DNA from: Mya arenaria
Taxonomy: Eukaryota > Mollusca > Bivalvia > Myida > Myidae
NCBI RefSeq assembly: GCF_026914265.1
Contig: NC_069130.1
Coordinates: 75,871,070 to 75,935,069 of the forward strand
Length of the DNA stretch: 64,000 nt
Direction of reading: 5' to 3'
Shown: in pieces, positions 12,432 to 24,500 of the stretch
Layout: each line of letters begins with the position of its first letter
Position numbering within the stretch: the first letter of the stretch is position 1
Notes under the pieces: model-generated
What the model saw: the letters and a program-made list of their open reading frames with translations, nothing else
The model's database searches: none
What the model was told of the DNA's origin: nothing
Translations under genes and position numbers: made by a program

Positions 12432-12809
12432 TTAAAGATGCACTCAAACTCCCAAATAAGATTTACCACAATTAATAATATTGTTTAAATATTCCAAGAA
12501 GGATGAATATTGTCAAAAACAATGGTTCTTATGAAGGATACCGAGTTTAATTTTGAAATGAGCTTAAAACACAGTATTTTAACCTTTTGAGACTAATATA
12601 TTAGTAGACCACAGTAAATCTTTTAGCATTCACCAATCATTTAATATGTTTTGCGCTTTCGCTATTAAATACATGGTTACAATCTTGTTATCAGTAATTA
12701 ATAATTTTCATAACTGCATTATTTAGTAAGTAGTTACAGGCTTAGCAGTCATAATTGATGTTTGTTGTACATGTGTATGTATTGATTTTGAATAAGAGTG
12801 TCACTTTAA
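12432..12809 (+). mobile_element. MITE family B, copy 2
   Basis: Same family as copy 1 but inverted, 378 bp, bounded by TTAA. Shared interior landmarks include AGCATTCACCAATCATTTAA and TTATTTAGTAAGTAGTTA. If the preceding gene end is real, this copy lies in its 3' UTR. An open frame of 91 codons on the minus strand (12194..12469) overlaps its left edge and is not a gene. Confidence 0.88.
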
Positions 12810-13219
12810 TCATAAGCATCTAGATTTTCTATATATTTGTAAACATGTACACTATTTATTTATTGGTCTCTGCATCTTTTATTTTGAATCATAAGGGATC
12901 AAATGCTGTTAAAATCACTTATTATATACATCTTTTTAAGTGACATATACCTATTAAAATGGCCTAATTATTATTGCCATCATTTGATTGTAGAATTAAA
13001 GTTGAGACCAGTTTGTGGTAGCCTTTGAGTCATTCAAGTTCATGTTGTTGTGATATATATTTCATCATGGTTTTGAGAAATGGGAACAAATGCTTTAAAA
13101 ATATGTTTTACTATACATGTACTTTGATAATGTAAGGCTTCATAAATGGAGTCTGTTGTGTTTTATATTGTGTATTTTACTTTTAATTCTCTTTTATAAT
13201 TCAATGCAAAGACTTGTGC

Positions 13220-13225
13220 AATAAA
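13220..13225 (+). terminator. Candidate polyadenylation signal AATAAA
   Basis: AATAAA in the context TGTGCAATAAATTTC, about 1.2 kb after the candidate stop codon at 11990. It would close the transcript of the unidentified gene. AATAAA is common by chance in AT-rich DNA. Confidence 0.3.
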
Positions 13226-13855
13226 TTTCTTTCTCGGAAAAATAGAGTTTGTTTTCTTGCTACATCACTGGCAGTGACAATTACATGTACACCTAGTAAT
13301 GTATGAATTGCATCCTCAATGTGTTCCCTTGACATTTGACTTATATAAATGGGGATTTGCATTCGAGTGGCAGTGTTTAATTGTGAACATTTATGCCAAG
13401 TTCTTTCAAATCTCTCTTTGCATTGAGATGGACATATGCTAATAAACTAATGTGCCTTTAATGGTGTTGATCCTTAAATGGCGAATATAAAAATACTGAT
13501 GCAAAATTATTTACACAATTATAAATATATTAACCAATAATAACATCTTCGTAGTTGGACACCTTAACCACTAGACCTAACTCTCATCCTCAAAATGGCA
13601 TCGCAGATACACATAGATACAACCACATTTAGAGGTTTTTTAATTATTTAAGGCATGTCATATTGCCTTTCCAAGTATCGGCATTATAGCCACCGTTGTG
13701 GTAACTCGTTTCATATATAACATTATTGCATACAAAGCTAACTTGAATTAAATAACCTTAGAATGACTCAGGTTAGATGAAACAGTTGTAATGCTTAAGA
13801 AGCAAGGGAATTATATGAAACCTTTAATAGCTGCATATTTGGAAAATGCATAAAA
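13226..13855. other. Intergenic, no gene recognised
   Basis: AT-rich sequence between the candidate polyadenylation signal and the next mobile element. I see no open frame, RNA gene or repeat that I can support. Confidence 0.5.
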
Positions 13856-14545
13856 CATACATGCCATATTTTCTGGAGACCATTCAGGGGGATTTGTTCA
13901 AAAGGCTGAAAATTCAGGGGGATTTTGGTTGTATTCAGGGGGATTTTTTTAGCAGGTCTAAGTTGGCGAAATTAAAAATATTTTCAGACGCAAGTATGAA
14001 AAAATGTATTCACATATAGTTTGCTTTGAAAACCTCTAAACTTTTTCATTATACAGAATTATTTTATGTCATGATTTATCATATTTTTATGATACACTGT
14101 CATGTCATACTGTAATGCACTTGCAGAACAAAATATGTCATTGGAAAAATATGTTTTCGAGACAATTAAATTAAATTTACCTTCCTCCAAAGTCTTTAAA
14201 AAAAATGTGCTTAATTCTATCAGCTTTGATGACTTTCAGACAATAAGAGAATAGAATAAATATTATTAATTTCTTCCTTCCAAATGAGTAATATTTCTTT
14301 GCCTTTAAAAATTACTACAAATTAATTGATCACTTGTTGTAAAAGTTTCCTTTTGGAGAGTTTCACTCACATACTGTGGTTTCACTTTGTCATTATTGCC
14401 TGATGTAAAATTTCAAAAAAAAAAAAAAAAAAAATAATAATTTTTTTTTTAAATTCCAGGGGATTTTTATCTCCCGCCGGGAGACCGGGGGATGGATCGA
14501 AATTCCGGGGGATTTTTCCCCCCGCCGGAGGATATGGCATGTATG
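13856..14545. mobile_element. TIR element with 6-bp target duplication
   Basis: Perfect 14-bp terminal inverted repeats (CATACATGCCATAT at 13856..13869, ATATGGCATGTATG at 14532..14545) are flanked by the direct repeat ATAAAA (13850..13855 and 14546..14551). The interior has repeated TTCAGGGGGATTTT-type motifs at the left and a GC-rich CCGGGGGAT hairpin at the right. It contains no transposase frame, so it is non-autonomous. Confidence 0.85.
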
Positions 14546-14645
14546 ATAAAAGTATGATGATGGGTAATTACATGTCCGCCACACGCGTAAACACAAGTTG
14601 CAAAACATGACGAGTACATGCACACGTAGGTGGAGTACTTGTAAA

Positions 14646-14810
14646 CTTGCTTATAATCGCATTAATCACAACCTCGTACTTTCTTACACCTCATTCCAAA
14701 CTTGCATGTGTAGGCTTGCTGATATTAACAATTTCGTGTGCTATCTTACACGTCATTCCAAACACGTACTTCAAGCAAATTCTGTCAGTTTCAATCAAAA
14801 CAATGCATGA
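14646..14810 (+). repeat. Outlying units of the 62-bp tandem repeat
   Basis: One good unit (GTAGGCTTGCTGATATTAAC... CTTACACGTCATTCCAAAC) and one decayed unit lie upstream of the main array at 15071..15844, separated from it by unrelated sequence and an element fragment. Confidence 0.75.
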
Positions 14811-14976
14811 AATGTGCCCTGCTGATTTATTAAGTGCCACCCAATAGGTGTTGTTAAAACACACCATCAGTTGATAATCCAATTAAGCTTCAGGACAGGA
14901 AGGGCATTGTAACTGTAAACAGGCATATATAATTAAACCCTGTGATAAATGTGCGTAATTTTAAACACACTTTTTT

Positions 14977-15070
14977 TTATTCCGGGGGATTTTCATCCCC
15001 CTCCGGGAGACCGGGGGATGGGTCGAAATTCCAGGGGATTTTTCCCCCTCCGGGGGATATGGCATGTATG
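14977..15070 (+). mobile_element. Right-end fragment of the 13856 element
   Basis: About 94 bp matching the right end of the element at 13856..14545: CCGGGGGATTTT, GGAGACCGGGGGATGG, then the terminus ATATGGCATGTATG at 15057..15070. It abuts the tandem array directly. Confidence 0.8.
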
Positions 15071-15844
15071 TACTTAAAGGCTTGCCGATATTAACAATTT
15101 CTTGTGCTATCTTACACGTCATTCCAAACATGTATTTGTAGGCTTGCTGATATTAACAATTTCGTGTGCTATCTTACACGTCATTCCAAACACATACTTG
15201 TAGGCTTGCCGATATTAACAATTTCGTGTGCTATCTTACACGTCATTCCAAACACGTACTTGTAGGCTTGCCGATATTAACAATTTCGTGTGCTATCTTA
15301 CACGTCATTCCAAACTTGCATGACTGTGTAGGCTTGCTGAGATTAACAATTTCGTGTGCTATCTTACACGTCATTCCAAACATGTATTTGTAGGCTTGCC
15401 GATATTAAAAATTTTGTGTGCTATCTTACACGTCATTCCAAACATGTACTTGTAGGCTTGCCGATATTAACAATTTCGTGTGCTATCTTACACGTCATTC
15501 CAAACATGTATTTGTAGGCTTGCCGATATTAACAATTTCGTGTGCTATCTTACACGTCATTCCAAACACGTACTTGTAGGCTTGCCGATATTAACAATTT
15601 CGTGTGCTATCTTACACGTCATTCCAAACACATACTTGTAGGCTTGCCGATATTAACAATTTCGTGTGTTATCTTACACGTCATTCCAAACACGTACTTG
15701 TAGGCTGCCGATATTAACAATTTCGTGTGCTATCTTACACGTCATTCCAAACATGTATTTGTAGGCTTGCTGATATTAACAAAACAATATTTTTCGTACT
15801 GTCTTACACGTCATTCCAAATTTCTACTTGTATTCTTGCTGATA
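15071..15844 (+). repeat. 62-bp tandem repeat array
   Basis: About twelve units with period near 62 bp. The consensus begins TAGGCTTGCCGATATTAACA, continues TTTCGTGTGCTATCTTACAC and ends GTCATTCCAAACATGTACTT. One unit has a few extra bases (near 15320) and the last unit is decayed. Plus-strand open frames within it follow from the repeat and are not genes. Confidence 0.95.
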
Positions 15845-18012
15845 TTCAGTTCACCACATGAACGCATAGTATGATTAAAATTTTGCATGATTTGTTTACG
15901 CTTCGAAACGTATTTTCTCATAGAATGCGCCTTTAAGAGGTGTTAAACATATATGGTTTTTGATAACTTTTGATACTATGTGGTAAATTGAAGGCATCCA
16001 TCATAAAATGGTTGAAACGTTGTGAGAGATGAGCGTGAAAAATGGCATATGGATAGGATGTTAAAAAATGAGATCGATTCATTTCTAGTTTCTACATCTA
16101 TAGCGATTAGTGTAACACCAACATCAGCAAGTTAAAGAGGATTTTGCTTAACTGACCTAAAGTACTTGTGGGCGGACACTTTACATGTCTGTGTGGTATT
16201 TCGTATAAGATTATCTTTTAATATTTTGGGAAGAGTTTCAGTGAACCTTAGAAAGAAAGGTGGACGTGATGTATACCTCTGTGCAAGAAGAAGTTGGGGT
16301 CAATGTCGGTGACCATCAATGGACGCCAAAGGGTATCCAACGGTGTTGCCTGCTCCTAATCTTTTAGAAATACCAAATAATCTTATTATCTTGTGTTTAG
16401 ATGTATCCATAATTTGATTAAATATCATATATGATACACTGGTTCATTATTGTAAAGGATACACAAATATAACAGAGGATCAAGTTACTTCGCGGACTAA
16501 AGTCTCGGAATATGGCTCACAAATATAGTATGCAGCATCATCACACCAATTTTTGACAACCGTATGATGCATTGAAAAACATTTACACAAATAACTATAA
16601 TGGTTCACAAGTCAAGTCAATCAAAAGTGTTTTAATATTTTTAATTAAGACATTGCCAATATACGAAGAACATACTTGATGACTTTAATGACAACAAAAT
16701 AGAGCGAAATATAGATATGAAATAAATATGAAATCATTTTACACCTTTTTTGTCATATGTAGAAAAGTATGAACCATAACTGTACGTGGCATATATTCAA
16801 GGAATTGTTTACAGACGCACGGACGCACATACTACGTACACATTACCATCGCATAAGCTCTTCTGGCCTTTGGCCAGTAGAGCTAATAAAAAAAGAACAG
16901 CTGAAAATTTGTTAATTTTTTTAATCTTCTTAGATAACCACATATCACAAACGTGTATCCAAGAAACTTTCTGAGCAATGAAAATTTTCAAGTTAATAAC
17001 AATGACGTAAACAACGTTGGTTACTTATACAAAGTCCAGAACTATCGGTGATTTATGTGTTAAATTGATATTAAACAAACTCTTTGGCACACATTTGATA
17101 TTCATATACTAAATCATAACAATGATAACTGTATAAAATATAAAATATAAATTCATTCAGAAACACACACTTGATAAGGACACCAGGACCTATAATGTTT
17201 ACACCTTTAAACCATCAAAAGAATAATCTTTGAACAGCTCTCACTTTAACCTTTAACCTTTGGTCAACGTTTTTTATTAAGATTTGAGTGATTCCATAAA
17301 GTTCATTTTGCTAACCCAAAGCTGGATGTTTTTTCACATACCAGTAAGTATTAAAGTGAGGAGGTACAAAAATTACCGTAAAAACATTTTTAAGCAAGGT
17401 CTGCTATAAACAATTAAAAATATATATATATGCAAAATATATAAACATCATAATGCAAAGACATATAAACTACCATATAAAACACTATCAAAAAGCATAT
17501 CTTACTTTGTAAAAAAAATATTCTTAAATTAACCTAAACGCTGGATTACTTTTAAAATCGGCAAAATCACGAACAACTGAAATTGGCCTACATCATGAGT
17601 TTCATGAAGTTGGGTAGAAATTGTGGCTGCTTATGTAAAAAAGCAAGAGAAGACAATAGAAAAATATCAATCACAATAGCTCAGCTCATCAGTACAATGT
17701 TGAGCAAAGGTGAGCTATGACAATCTTCTCTTGATGATAAAAACACTTCTTTTTAAGAAATACTGCCCACAAAATCACAAGGACTTCCACCTCTGGCAAT
17801 GGGAAATATACAATTATAAATAATTAACATAATACATTTAACACATGCATGCAAAACAGGATCAACCCATTGCCATGATTGCACTGCTGGTAAAATCAGG
17901 AATGAAGTTCTTGTAATTATGTTCTTTCAAGAGGGCTCAGTACATTATGTCAAGAAACAAAGCTTGGCAAAGCATTATGGCCAGTTGCTCAGATGTTTCT
18001 TGTCCAATCTAG
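15845..18012. other. Intergenic, no gene recognised
   Basis: AT-rich sequence. The part around 16800..16890 (acggacgcac...catcgcataagctc...ggccagtagagctaataa) resembles a common molluscan dispersed repeat. A short imperfect hairpin lies near 17640..17740. No coding region can be supported. Confidence 0.5.
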
Positions 18013-18236
18013 GTTGTCTGGTTAGGGCACTCGCTTCTAACCAAGGCGACCTGGGCTTGACTCCCGACCTGGGCACATGTGAGTTTGGTTATGGGTCACA
18101 AAATCAGACAAATGGGTTATCTCTGGTTTCCCCCACAAGACCACACTCTCCCTCAACATTGTGCCAACAAGACTTAGTACAAGTTAATGTACACATGTAG
18201 CTTTCTTGACAATCTTTGTAAAAAAAAAAAGGTTTA
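18013..18236 (+). mobile_element. tRNA-derived SINE family 2, diverged copy
   Basis: Degenerate relative of 47741..47968: an A-box-like GTCTGGTTAG, CACTCGCTTCT, a decayed B-box region, then GGTTTCCCCCACAAGACCAC and a tail ending TTTGTAAAA. It lies just 3' of the caspase stop codon on the opposite strand, probably in or near the caspase 3' UTR. Confidence 0.75.
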
Positions 18237-18371
18237 AGAAATCTAGGTTTATACTACAATAGCAAACGGTGAAAATTCATGGGCATAATTATTTTTCATC
18301 CTATAAACACAGTTTAGTAAAGTCAGGCAACCGGCCATTTGTGTACTGTCTGTTTTCAGCAAGACATGTTA

Positions 18372-18532
18372 AGGAAGACCCTTAGATTTAGTACGGGAGA
18401 GGGTGTGTTCAGGAGGCCCCTGCTTGATCTAGTAGCGAGGATGGCAGGTTAAGGAGGCCTCTGTTGGATCTAGAGGGGAGAGGGTGTGTTCAGGATGCCC
18501 CTGTTGGATCTCGAGGGGTTGATGGTGGGTTG
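18372..18532. repeat. 40-bp minisatellite overlapping the caspase C-terminus
   Basis: Four units of about 40 bp start at 18372, 18411, 18452 and 18492. Each begins AGGA(A/G/T)G and contains a form of GTTGGATCTAGAGGGGAG. The caspase stop codon (18490..18492) falls at a unit boundary, so the last 13 or so codons and the proximal 3' UTR are made of this repeat. Confidence 0.85.
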
Positions 18533-21500
18533 AGGTACCAGGTTTTTGTCAGCATGACCTGGGGAGCAGGAATCTGTATGCCAGCATACTCATCTATCTT
18601 GGATACACTGTTGTTTACCTGTATTGAAGAGGTATGACATTAAAGATCAAACAGAAATATTTCCACATATCTACTTATATTGACCTAAGAAAGGCATTCT
18701 GATTAATTTCCAAAGATCAAAGATCATTCATTTAGCTAATATTCGTCTTTTTAACATGCTCATCACTGAAGGTAAAATCAAATTGGATTCCTGACGAGAT
18801 CTTGAATACCAAACAGTTTCATGATCTTAAATATACAAGGGTCACAACCACAAGCATATGGCAAAACTTGGTCATGTCATTCCTTTCCTTGTCCAGCAAT
18901 TAATCACAAGCAGTTATTGGTTTGTATTATAATTCTCTGCAGCAAACTTTATTCACTTGGGCGTGTCGCCCCAAAAACATAATATGGCAATTGCAAGGCA
19001 TGTTATGTTTTAGGGGGATTTTGCCGCTTTTGAGGACACATAGGCTTAGAATTTTGAATGACCTGAAAATATGTTTCTTATTTTAAATTTCTATTGAATT
19101 ATCATGAAAATTTAATACAGATTTGCCCCACCCCCATTTTTGGACATATTAACCTGGTATGAGTTTTTTGTTTAAGAAGTGACATGTTGGATACCTTGAC
19201 CAGCATTCTGAGTACATCCACACTGTTAGCGTTCTCTGAGAAGACCTTCACAAAACCCTGGATGAAAAAACTGCCGTCATGTTTGTGCCGCCAACTGACA
19301 TGGCCTGCAAAATATGATCCAGGTTCATAGTACAGGCTGTTACTATGGGTTTTGTAAGTGAATGACACGATAACCGTGAAAACACAATAATCTGAATCTG
19401 AAATCACTGCCAATTGTTACCAAGGCTTTAACATCACAAACAGTATTAAAAAGAAGTTCTAATGAGAGTTCAAAGCATAGTTATAGTTAATTTAATTAGC
19501 TTACAGTAAGACGCCTAGAAAAGGTTGTGAAAATATGTTTAAATGTTCTTTAAATATTCAACATACGTGGAATGGTTGAATAGGCAATCAGGAAGTCTTG
19601 CATGTTGGGAATACGGCAGACACTGCCTTCTTCTGCCATAGGGCGGACATCAACCGATGCTGCACACTTGCTGATGTTAGAGTGCCCTAAGCTACCTTTG
19701 TCTTCACTGTCTGTAAAAGAATCAAATCAAATTGTACAATCAATTTAGGAGATTGGAGTCTACATATTTTTTAAGGTTCTTGGATATGTCTGTTATGTTG
19801 TTCGCCTTCATCTAGCCTTGATTAATTACATTAATTTCAAATCGAAAAAGAATTGTCTAAATATCATGAAACGTCAAGTCTTTAGTAGTCAATAATGACA
19901 ATATTACTATTGATAGAGACAGATGATGATCTTTTTAATCAATTAAAGTTTAAACTATCTAGGTAAAAATTTCAATGGGCATAATTATTTTTCATCCTAT
20001 AAACATAAAACATTATCTTCAATAGTCAATAAGGACGATATAACTATTGATAGAGACAGATGATGATCTTTTTAATCAATTATCCATTATGATTGATCAG
20101 TTAAGACTTCACTTTTCAAAGCTAATGGAAATTTTACATTTGTAAACTATTACAATCATGTGCACAGTTCTGTTACAGTTCACAATCACTTTGAGCATTT
20201 GGGTCAGGAATTAGAGAAGAGAATTAAAAAATGTTTTTGATATAAAAATAGACACTAGGAATAGCTCAACAATTATTAAAGTCACAGTTATAAGCTGGCA
20301 ACTGATAATAGGACGATTCCTAATTTATTGTCCCTCGAAAAACAGGCAAACTTTAAATTAAAGAGACAATATTTCTAGCACTCACCACCTCTGCAGGCAT
20401 TCACAATGAAAAACTTTGGTTTGTTACGTAGGGCTGGGCAATTGTCTGCAGTGAAGATATTGTAAATGTCGTACACCTGCAAGAACAATAAGCAAGTGGA
20501 AGTGAGAAACAATTGCACAGCAAGCTGATGGGTTTTACCAGTCAAAATTGAACATAACTCTAAATTGATTAGAGCCAAGGTTATGTCCCTTGCAACACAT
20601 GTCAGCATATAGTCTCTGCCAACATTTGCGCTACGTTTCATCTAAATATCTTCAACGGTTTTATAATTATAGCGATGATTCAAGTTTTTGCTGGTCACTG
20701 AAGACAACACATACCGGTAGGCTAAAACAAATAACTTCAACCCTTCTGAGGAAAAAGTCTACCATAAAGAGAAGTCCATAAATTAATATACATACATGGG
20801 AACATCAGTTTCAAACACACATTTAATCTACACTTTTGTCACAATCATCAAAATTTGACTTTCATTGAATCAACAATGCCTTTAATTCAGGGCAGAGAAA
20901 ATTGAAACAAATTTGTCTAAAACGCAATATTTTACCAGTTTAGGGATTGTACTAATTTTAAATGCTTTCAAGAATGCCATCATTTTACAGAAGAAGCAAG
21001 ATCATTGCATAGCAAATGTCAATGCTCACCTGTTTTATCAGTCAGACAAGAAGCATTTCAGGACAACCATTACAGCCAGAGTTATGGGCCTTGCCTTTTA
21101 TATGCATATTGTCTCTGGAAACATGTGTATAAAGTTTCATTTAAATATGTAAACTGTTTTTGAGTAATGGCCAAGGTTATTTTCTGTACTACATCGACAC
21201 CAAGGCTATGGCAATACCATGGCATTTCTTCGATAGACAAGATATAAATACTAGGTTCTCACTTACATTTATCTGGACACAGTCAACTCCAAACACAAGG
21301 TCATCACTGCCATGGGTAAGAATTGCCACAGCTAAACTGTCTACATCTTTAAGCTGGGAATGCTTCGACAAGTAATTCAGGTTGGCTATGATCTCCTGAA
21401 AATGAATAGACTATGGATAGTCATTAATGTTGACTCTGGCATGCAAGAATGCAAATTGTTTGGCCAAAAATAATTTTGAATGATAGAAAACTGACCATAC

Positions 21501-24500
21501 ACCCTCAAAGCCTGATACCGAAATTTTTGCCAGAAATTTTGGACCAAGGTTCCCAATTATCAATCACCTGGCCCCAATTTTTCGAAACTTCTTAAATCCC
21601 TTATAACAGGATTAAGCTAAGCTCACTATTTTTGTCTTTCAATAATTTGCGTAATATTTAATTCTTTCAGTTTTTTATGCTTTAGATGGAAATTATTATT
21701 ATTATAATTACAATAAACCATATTTATTAATCAAATTCCAATTTAAGAATGTACTTTGCCTTATTGAAATAAGCAACTTAAGCCTGTTAAGCTTAAGAAG
21801 TTTTCGCAAAATTGGGGCCTGCAGATACCTGGGTAGCAAAGTTCATAGATATTAGTTTATGATGCAAATTTAAAAGCAGAGACATAAATAATACAATTTC
21901 TGTCAAGTTATCTCAGAAACCATCCTAATTTTGAGAGACTTTTTTCAGTTTTCCTGTTTCATTTCAGACCATATTAGTTTACGATTATCTCAGGTATAAG
22001 ACATTATTTTATAAAATAGTAACAACTAACAGTTATATCTACAACCTAGAATGTAGGGCTTTTAATGCCCATTTTCGGAATAAGACCTTAGTCATTTTGA
22101 GAAAAAAAATTCTCCCACCTCAGATAAGTAGATGCCATAATTTTACAATGCTAGAAATTCTTATCTTGCCCATGGGCGAAGATAAAATGCCCGTATGGAA
22201 CTCCTTTTTTATGGTCACCGCATAGTAATTACCTCCCTTGTTGAAAACTGTCATCTGTAGCATAATGGAAACCTTGTCTTATGGCAATATTAAGAACGCT
22301 AATTAATTATTTCTCGCTTCAGATGTTACCATAAAACAGTTTTCCAGCACCTTTCAAGAAATAATGCTTCACTCTCCTTAGAACTATTTGCCTATTAACA
22401 TAATGTGTATCACTGTGCGCATATCCATGACAACTACGAATTATCGCATATCCATACGCAATTACTTTCACTAAGCACAAAAGAGTTCCATTGAAAAAAA
22501 TACATATTTACTTTATTTTGTTTAACTGAGGTGGGAGAAAAGGCCTCTACCATAGCCGTTCGTTTAAGATAGGGTCATTCCGACCCAGAAACTCGGTAAA
22601 CCTCATTTCAGCAAAACACCCTACGCTCGGGTCGGAATGAACGTATCTTACACTCTCAGCCATGGAAGATACTTATAGTCATTAACATGCTTTAATTGGG
22701 AAATTTCAGTTCGAAGAACAAGCTTTTTGGTCTCCTTTAAATGAGGAAATTATTAAATATCAGTTTCTTTTTCCTTTCAAAGGACCTAAAACAGCTGAAA
22801 TATCAATCCTTGGGGAGTAAATAATATCTACTGCAATAAAACATGACAGAAAATATTTCAAACTGATCTCTGAATGTGATGAAAATCAATGAATTCTGAA
22901 TTTAATAATCCCTAAAACTAAACATCACATAATTTATAAGGATGCTGAAAGAACCAGTGCATGTAAAAAGACTTTCATATTTGTTTATTATTACTTTTGA
23001 TTGCAATTTTTTTCTGAAGATTTGGAAAAATATCTTATATTTTGCTTTGGTAAATGGGTCTGATAGTCAGACCCGTGGGTACTATAGCAAAAGCCCTGGA
23101 ATGCAACATCATACCATGGCCTTCAGGTTTTCTCGGATTTCCACACCAAATCCCAGTTTGAGAAAGAGTTCTTTGAGATTGTCCCTGTCTACATCAGTAC
23201 CATCTCTGGTCTCTAGGTCTCCTGTAAATTTCTTGTTGTTTATGATCAGTAGCAGGCCCCTGGGGTCCGACACCATACGATATTCCTGAGGAGATAAAAA
23301 TAAATAAATAAAATTCCATAAATTGTATGTGTTGCCAGTTGCTAAGATAAAATATTGACATGACCTCGACTTTTGACCTTAAAAACATATTAGAGGTCAT
23401 CTACTGACCATGACCAATGGCATACTTTAAAGATTCTACAACAATTCATTAATAAGATATTAATCGTACAATAAAGTGTGATGCTGACAGCGTCCCTGGA
23501 CAAAGTAATCCTTTTGCAGATGACACAAAAAACCTATTTGAAGCAGATGTAGCTTGCAAAATATCACTGTGTTTCAACATTTATCATCATAGATTATGTG
23601 TTTCAACAATTCAATAGCAAATCATAAAGAGAGAATTTTAATTCAATTAATATTTTGCTCATTGAACAATGATCACATGTGTAAATCTCTGAAATATAGG
23701 TCATGATTAATAACAATGCATGAAAATAAATATTAAGTTCTGTAAACTACTTTGACTGAAGTCATGGATTAAAGAGCTCTGTAAACAGTAGGTATACCTC
23801 TTCCATATTTCCGGTGTAACCTGGCCCATTCAGTGAGGCACTGCTAGCCCGAGATGATAGTGATTCCGGAAAAGAGCCTGAGGAGCTTGAGGGTGGAACA
23901 TAATTGGGCCCAGAGTTTGTAGATGGGGCACATTTACCTGAACCGCCCTGAGTTTCCTGTATACCCGTCCAGCTAGGCTCAGTTTCCATCTCTGAAATTA
24001 AATTTTGAATTAAGCAGTCAATTGGTTTAACAAAGATTAAGTTTTACTTTTCCTTGTTATTAACTAATTGGAAACAAAACTTTAGCTGAACTTGATATCA
24101 ATGAATACATCAAGCCAAAACTACCTTTCACCCATTTTTCTCTGACAGTAGAACAATAGACATTCAACTAATATTTAAACACTGTGACAGATCTTTGTTC
24201 TGATGTGCATACATGTCCTGTCATTGTGAGTAATAATATGTTTAGGCTAACTGTTATCATAGTTTACCAGACAAGAACTAATTACATAGACACCGTAGCA
24301 ATAACATGAGAGCCATGATCGAATGCCAACGCTCATCTGTTCTTGAACAAGGCCGTAACTCTTAAATGAATAAAACCAGAGTTATGCCCCTAACATGTGT
24401 ATATTGTCTCTGGCAATATATGTTTCACGTTTCATTTCAATATCTTGAATGTTTTTTTAATTATGACCATGGGTTAAAGTTTTTGCACAAAGACGATGTC

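Noticed and set aside
15071-15844. CRISPR-like array
   Set aside because: The 62-bp units are contiguous and similar along their whole length, with no unique spacers, in a eukaryotic genome.
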